Assembly (NCBI GenBank): GCA_003833135.1
Contig: QZLH01000390.1
Span: forward strand, 23,414-34,118
Direction of reading: 5' to 3'
DNA from: Oehlia diaphana
Taxonomy: Eukaryota; Glomeromycota; Glomeromycetes; Glomerales; Glomeraceae
DNA: 10,705 nucleotides
The translations under genes were made by a program, and so were the position numbers. The notes under the pieces are model-generated. The model searched no databases and was not told where the DNA came from. It worked only from the letters and a program-made list of their open reading frames with translations. Shown one piece after another: positions 7,310-10,705 of the stretch (within the stretch, counting starts at the first letter, position 1; each line of letters begins with the position of its first letter).

Positions 7310-8258
7310 ATCATTGTTTTTTGAAGCTCCAAGAAATCCGCTCTTGGACAAAAACTCCGAGGGTTGGATCAATTGTCACTTATTGACTCCGTTGATTGAT
7401 GATTGCTTTTTGACTTGCGAGGAAATTCAAGTGCATAGGTTAGTATGAAATTTTCTGATAAAATTTAATGTGATAGTTTGTTTCTTAGCTTTAAGTCTCA
7501 AATTATTTTCTCCATCACCTAAGAGGCGAAGAGATGTCTCTGGCATCAATCGAGCGTAGAACATGACAAGAGAAGATACGGAAAAAAAAAGATCTGGACA
7601 TAAGATCGATATTTTATTCCGTATCGATAATATGGAATATTTTGGCTCGGAAACATACACCGATGAAGATCCTCAAAACTCCAAACCAATTAACTACAAA
7701 CATAAGGTTTTTCGTGAAATGAAGGACCAACTAGATCGCATCCTGAATAATTTGAAATTTACAAAGGAATCTATTAAAGGAGTAAAGAACATTGTTTTAC
7801 ACGGAATAACTCATGGAGGTACTATGAGGCAACGGAGAATATTTTCAAATGTCTTACACTCTAATATAAATTGGCTGATACCCCATTTTTTATATTTAAC
7901 AAAGGTCTTAACGGGAAGATGTATGCCATGTACTATGATGCCGATATTGGATATTATTTCGTGTTCAAGGCGTGTCAATACCGAATTGGAACGACATGGG
8001 GAAGCATTCCAGAAAGCCTTATGGCTTTAAAAGATGTATTAAGTTTAAAGGTACGTATTTGTATCGTCAATTCGCTAGTTGAAAATTTTTCTTACGAATT
8101 TTAATTATTTCTAATGATTGCAGAATGATATAACAAATGTTCTTGGCGTTGTTAAGAAAGTAAAAAGAGTTGCGTTACAAACAAGGCCAGAAGATTTGTT
8201 TACTATCGACAGTCTTCCGGAGACGACACCAACCCCGAAAAAATCTCAAAAAGAGTAG

Positions 8259-8507
8259 TATAGTTTAATGCTAGAATAATGTTTTCATTTCGCAATAGGG
8301 AAAAAAATCATATGTAATACTACTGCATCTGTAAATCTTAACTTCACATGCATCGGAAAATAAAGTATTAATTTCATTCACCGATATTTGCATCGAAAAA
8401 CGCTAAGTAGTATTAACCTATAATTTTTTCGGCACTATCAGCCAGTGCATAATTTTATTTTGATCAAGCACTTAAACATTACATAACTAAAATAAATTCA
8501 TTGCTAA
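8259..8507. other. 3' flank and intergenic spacer
   Basis: This joins the stop of the large locus to the start of the small gene. It holds an AATAAA at 8359-8364 and a 9-bp inverted repeat, taatactac (8315-8323) with gtagtatta (8407-8415). An AT-rich tataat lies at 8419-8424, about 85 bases before the next ATG. No reading frame is supported. Confidence 0.5.
8359..8364 (+). promoter_or_regulatory. AATAAA polyadenylation signal of the large locus
   Basis: First canonical AATAAA after the TAG at 8256-8258, about 100 bases downstream on the same strand. In AT-rich DNA a chance occurrence is possible. Confidence 0.5.
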
Positions 8508-8654
8508 ATGGCAGATATCGAAGAGATTATTGATTTGTATGCACAAATACCTACATTCCATCCTGATTATAGGCCTATTATAAATCAAATGCCACCAAGT
8601 TTAGTCAAACGAGCTTTTGATCAATTACTTAATATGAGGCGCAACCCTGTATAG
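8508..8654 (+). CDS. Small 48-aa protein, uncharacterised
   Basis: An ATG at 8508 opens 48 codons to a TAG at 8652-8654, and the next canonical AATAAA starts only 10 bases later. The product begins MADIEEIIDLYAQIPTFHPD, continues with YRPIINQMPP and ends SLVKRAFDQLLNMRRNPV. Residue use is balanced, unlike chance frames in this AT-rich DNA: two Pro-rich turns (IPTFHPDYRP, QMPPS), an acidic start and a basic amphipathic helix at the end. There is no signal peptide, membrane segment or zinc motif. Position +4 is G, but position -3 is T, so the start context is only partly favourable. It lies 249 bases beyond the stop of the larger locus on the same strand, possibly with its own promoter (tataat near 8419). 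I do not recognise the family. It could also be a surviving terminal exon. Confidence 0.5.
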   Translation: MADIEEIIDLYAQIPTFHPDYRPIINQMPPSLVKRAFDQLLNMRRNPV

Positions 8655-8664
8655 AGCAAATTTT

Positions 8665-8670
8665 AATAAA
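8665..8670 (+). promoter_or_regulatory. AATAAA polyadenylation signal of the 48-aa gene
   Basis: AATAAA lies 10 bases after the stop codon of the small gene, followed by T/A-rich sequence. It implies a very short 3' untranslated region. Confidence 0.45.
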
Positions 8671-8754
8671 GTTTCATCAATTGACTAATTAACCTTATGA
8701 TGCATAAATTCTTTCTTGGCAAGTGATTTTCGGAACGCGCACGCGATTTTTTTT

Positions 8755-8771
8755 ACATATACTGTATATGT
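8755..8771. repeat. Near-perfect palindrome
   Basis: acatatac at 8755-8762 pairs with gtatatgt at 8764-8771 around a single central T. It follows the run gaacgcgcacgcg, a local CG-rich spot. No function is assigned. Confidence 0.7.
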
Positions 8772-8872
8772 GGTGTAACAATCTTTTTACTAGCTTCAGT
8801 ATGGCAAGCCGGGCTGGATCGAAACCTATTCATCCAATTTCAGGGGCGTGTCTATACTTGCCGCCCATATTA

Positions 8873-8978
8873 AATGGGATGGGAGAATCTATCCCATCCC
8901 ATCCCATATCCCATCCCATTTGTCAAAATCCCATCCCATTTGCCAAAATCCCATCCCAATCCCAAATCCCAATCCCAC
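8873..8978. repeat. CCCAT pentamer array with foldback
   Basis: Tandem and near-tandem cccat units run from 8891 to about 8978, broken twice by ttgtcaaaat / ttgccaaaat and degrading into cccaat. In front lies the complementary aaatgggatggga (8873-8885), which pairs perfectly over 13 bases with tcccatcccattt (8909-8921), forming a hairpin. I recall CCCAT arrays of this kind as frequent in Rhizophagus genomes. Frames of 87 and 64 codons across it are low-complexity and not accepted as genes. Confidence 0.85.
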
Positions 8979-9157
8979 TAGCATAGCGGACATCCCTATT
9001 TTATCACGTAATTTGTCGATCATTTGCCAATCATTTATTTGATTATATCACATAATATAAATGGCATTTTTGAAAATTTTTACACATTAATATATGCTCA
9101 AATTTTACAAATAACTTAATTTAGTTTTAATTTAGGATCATTTTAACGCTCACTGGA
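8979..9157. other. Spacer without recognisable gene
   Basis: AT-rich intergenic DNA. A short imperfect repeat (gatcatttgccaatcatttatttg) is visible near 9018-9041. Nothing else stands out. Confidence 0.55.
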
Positions 9158-9185
9158 GGTGAAATTCACTGGGGTGAATTTCACC
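9158..9185. repeat. Perfect 12-bp hairpin
   Basis: ggtgaaattcac (9158-9169) and gtgaatttcacc (9174-9185) are exact reverse complements separated by the loop tggg. The upstream bases cactgga repeat the pattern cactggg of the loop region, so the left flank is itself a near-duplicate of the stem start. Confidence 0.9.
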
Positions 9186-9199
9186 ATATCACGTGATAT
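9186..9199. repeat. Perfect 14-bp palindrome with CACGTG core
   Basis: atatcacgtgatat equals its own reverse complement and starts on the base after the 12-bp hairpin ends. CACGTG is the classic E-box core bound by basic helix-loop-helix proteins, but regulatory use here is unproven and no gene start is nearby. Confidence 0.85.
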
Positions 9200-9350
9200 T
9201 TATTATTATATTAAAATTTAGTAAAATTCAATTTTTTTGTGTTTGAATAAACATGTAAAAAAAGTTTTTCTATTGACCACCATTTAATCCAGATTTTTTT
9301 TTAATTTAAGACCTATAGTAATGCATAATAATATATATAATCCTTTATAA
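9200..9350. other. AT-rich flank of the minisatellite
   Basis: A/T-rich sequence with poly-T and poly-A runs leading into the array. No gene or structured element was seen. Confidence 0.5.
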
Positions 9351-10705
9351 TAATGAAAAATGAAATGAAAGTGAAATAGGTTGATGAAAACAGAAGTGGG
9401 ATGATGTAAAACAAAATGAAACAATACAAAGAGAATTGAGATGATGAAAAATAAAGTGGAATGTTGCAAAACGAAATGGAGTGATGAAAACCGATATGAA
9501 GTGATATGGAGTGATGAAAACCGATATGGAGCAATATGGAGTGATGAAAAATAATATGAAGCAATATGGAGTGATGAAAAACGATATGGAACGATATGGA
9601 GTGATGAAAACTGATATGAAGCAATATAAAGTGATGAAAAATGATATGAAATGATATGGAGTGATGAAAAATGATATAGAACGATATGAAGCGATATAGA
9701 GTGATGAAAAGTGATATGGAGTGATGAAAACTGATATGAAGCAATATAAAGTGATGAAAAATGATATGGAGCAATATGGAGTGATGAAAAATGATATGGA
9801 ACGATATGGAGTGATGAAAAATGATATAGAGCGATGTGAAATGATGGAAAATGATATAGAGCAATATGGAGTGATAAAAACTAATATAGAACAATATAAA
9901 GCGATATGGAAAGATATAGAGTGATAAAAAGTGATATGGAGTGATAAAAACTGATATAGAATGATGAAAACTGATATGAAGCAATATAAAGTGATGAAAA
10001 ATGATATGGAGCAATATGGAGTGATGAAAAATGATATGAAACAATATGGAGTAATAAAAAATGATATGAAACAATATGGAGTGATGAAAATGGATATAGA
10101 ACGATATGAAGCGATATAGAGTGATAAAAAATGGTATAGAGCAATATGGAGTGATGAAAAACAATATGAAGCGATATGAAGTGATAGAAAATGATATAGA
10201 GCGATATGGAGTGATGAAAAATGATATAGAGCGATATGAAGTGATGGAAAATGATATAGAGTGATATGGAGTGATGAAAAACGATATAGAGCAATATGAA
10301 GTGATGAAAAATGATATGGAGCGATATGGAGTGATGAAAAATGATATAGAGCGATATGAAATGATGAAAAATGATATGGAGTGATATGAAGTGATGGAAA
10401 ATGATATAGAGCGATATGGAGTAATGGAAAATGATATGGAGCAATATGGAGTGATGAAAAATGATATAGAGCGATATGGAGTGATAAAAAATGATATAGA
10501 GCAATATGAAATGATGAAAAATGATATGGAGTGATATGAAGTGATGGAAAATGATATAGAGCGATATAGAGTGATGAAAAATGATATAGAGTAATATGGA
10601 GTGATGAAAAATGATATGGAGCAATATGGAGTGATGAAAAATGATATGGAGCAATATGGAGTGATAAAAAATGATATGGAGTGATATGAAGTAATGAAAA
10701 ACGAT
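9351..10705. repeat. Minisatellite of 10-bp quanta, mainly 30-bp units
   Basis: From about 9481 the sequence is an array of gtgatgaaaa 'headers' each usually followed by two decamers of the type atgatatgga and gcaatatgga, giving 30-bp units, about 40 in the window. Headers followed by one, three or four decamers also occur (20, 40 or 50 bp; for example 9661-9720, 9871-9960 and 10081-10150), yet all spacing stays a multiple of ten. Degenerate decamers at 9361-9480 keep the same register. Higher-order copies are visible: 9601, 9721 and 9961 start near-identical blocks, and 10351-10420 recurs at 10501-10570. The plus strand has very few C. The array runs off the window end. Frames of 283 and 257 codons on the minus strand are register artefacts. 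Confidence 0.95.

Larger units (their letters stand above)
5329..8258 (+). pseudogene. Multi-exon gene, interrupted; C-terminal PD-(D/E)XK-like domain possible
   Basis: Plus-strand exons: 5329-5747, 6040-6108, 6196-6393, 6494-6822, 6908-7040, 7114-7271, 7310-7438, 7524-8050 and 8124-8258 (stop TAG). Introns have GT...AG ends, several with GTAAGT, GTATGT or GTACGT donors and CTAAC upstream of the acceptor, and phases agree across nearly all joins. Segments include EVTLAPSDYYNDWLITVRVT, VAKAVSYLFDVDEEERESQD, KFWENVDLEEQLKMKED, a Ser/Thr/basic middle, DYRWYPVTND, LRVLFGSRSMALF, GHKIDILFRIDNMEYFGSET and DADIGYYFVFKACQYRIGTT, roughly 600 residues in all. The KIDILF...MEY..SE stretch resembles the Asp/Glu half of PD-(D/E)XK-like proteins common in Mucoromycota, but the Lys is not clear. 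Breaks: frame changes near 5488, 5607, 7563 and 7800-7823, and TAA at 7862. The start is unknown. Intact splice sites suggest recent decay or assembly indels. Confidence 0.6.

Noticed and set aside
7427..7660. 77-codon minus frame
   Set aside because: It is antisense to well-supported exons of the large plus-strand locus.
8723..9042. Plus frames of 87 and 64 codons with PIPSHPI repeats
   Set aside because: They are translations of the CCCAT array. Both frames are open only because the repeat lacks stops.
9721..9924. Plus-strand VMKNDMEQYG repeat protein
   Set aside because: Stops appear as soon as a unit of other than 30 bases occurs, and composition follows the satellite.
9313..10164. 283-codon minus-strand frame of Phe/His/Ile/Ser 10-residue repeats as a gene
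   Set aside because: It is produced by the 30-bp periodicity of the minisatellite. Unit changes come in tens, not threes, long frames open on both strands, and there is no flanking gene structure.
9881..10654. 257-codon minus-strand frame as a second repeat protein
   Set aside because: Same array read in another frame, overlapping the first. It exists because a decamer insertion shifts the register.

Overview
The window looks like nuclear DNA of an AT-rich eukaryote, most likely a fungus of the arbuscular mycorrhizal group (Glomeromycotina, Rhizophagus-like). The signs are very AT-rich non-coding DNA, split reading frames joined across short introns (mostly 60-100 nt, GT...AG, often with a CTAAC-type branch motif), GCCGAAA/TTTCGGC and CCCAT arrays, and conceptual proteins resembling repeated families I recall from these fungi. 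The assignment comes from pattern and memory, not from a search. There is no prokaryotic operon, CRISPR array, tRNA or rRNA that I can support.

Layout. 1-189 is a foldback array of GCCGAAA/TTTCGGC. 353-618 looks like a short retroposed copy of a polyadenylated transcript, with AATAAA, an A18 tail and flanking imperfect direct repeats. 619-3229 is very AT-rich and carries two heavily decayed minus-strand coding relics (1325-1803 and 2624-3129). 3230-3945 (minus) is a broken copy of a recognisable fungal multigene family, with one clean 63-nt intron. 3952-4790 is a head-to-tail segmental duplication whose second copy carries a nested 78-bp duplication. A weak spliced coding segment follows (4778-4987), then a stretch with short direct repeats (5151-5232).

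5329-8258 (plus) is the main gene: a multi-exon locus with about eight introns and a C-terminal part that may be a degenerate PD-(D/E)XK-nuclease-like domain. Its splice phases agree across most of its length, but frame shifts and an in-frame stop interrupt it, so it is probably a young pseudogene unless the breaks are assembly errors. Its first intron is unusually long and holds a GC-rich direct-repeat/hairpin element. 8508-8654 is a compact 48-codon gene candidate with its own AATAAA.

8755-9199 holds a near-palindrome, a CCCAT array with foldback, and a perfect 12-bp hairpin that abuts a perfect 14-bp CACGTG palindrome. From about 9351 to the end runs a large minisatellite built strictly from 10-bp quanta, mostly arranged as 30-bp units. 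It continues past the window. The long frames across it are a by-product of its register.

I see no pathway linking the genes. This is a repeat-rich, gene-poor region with decaying members of expanded families and one intact-looking micro-gene.
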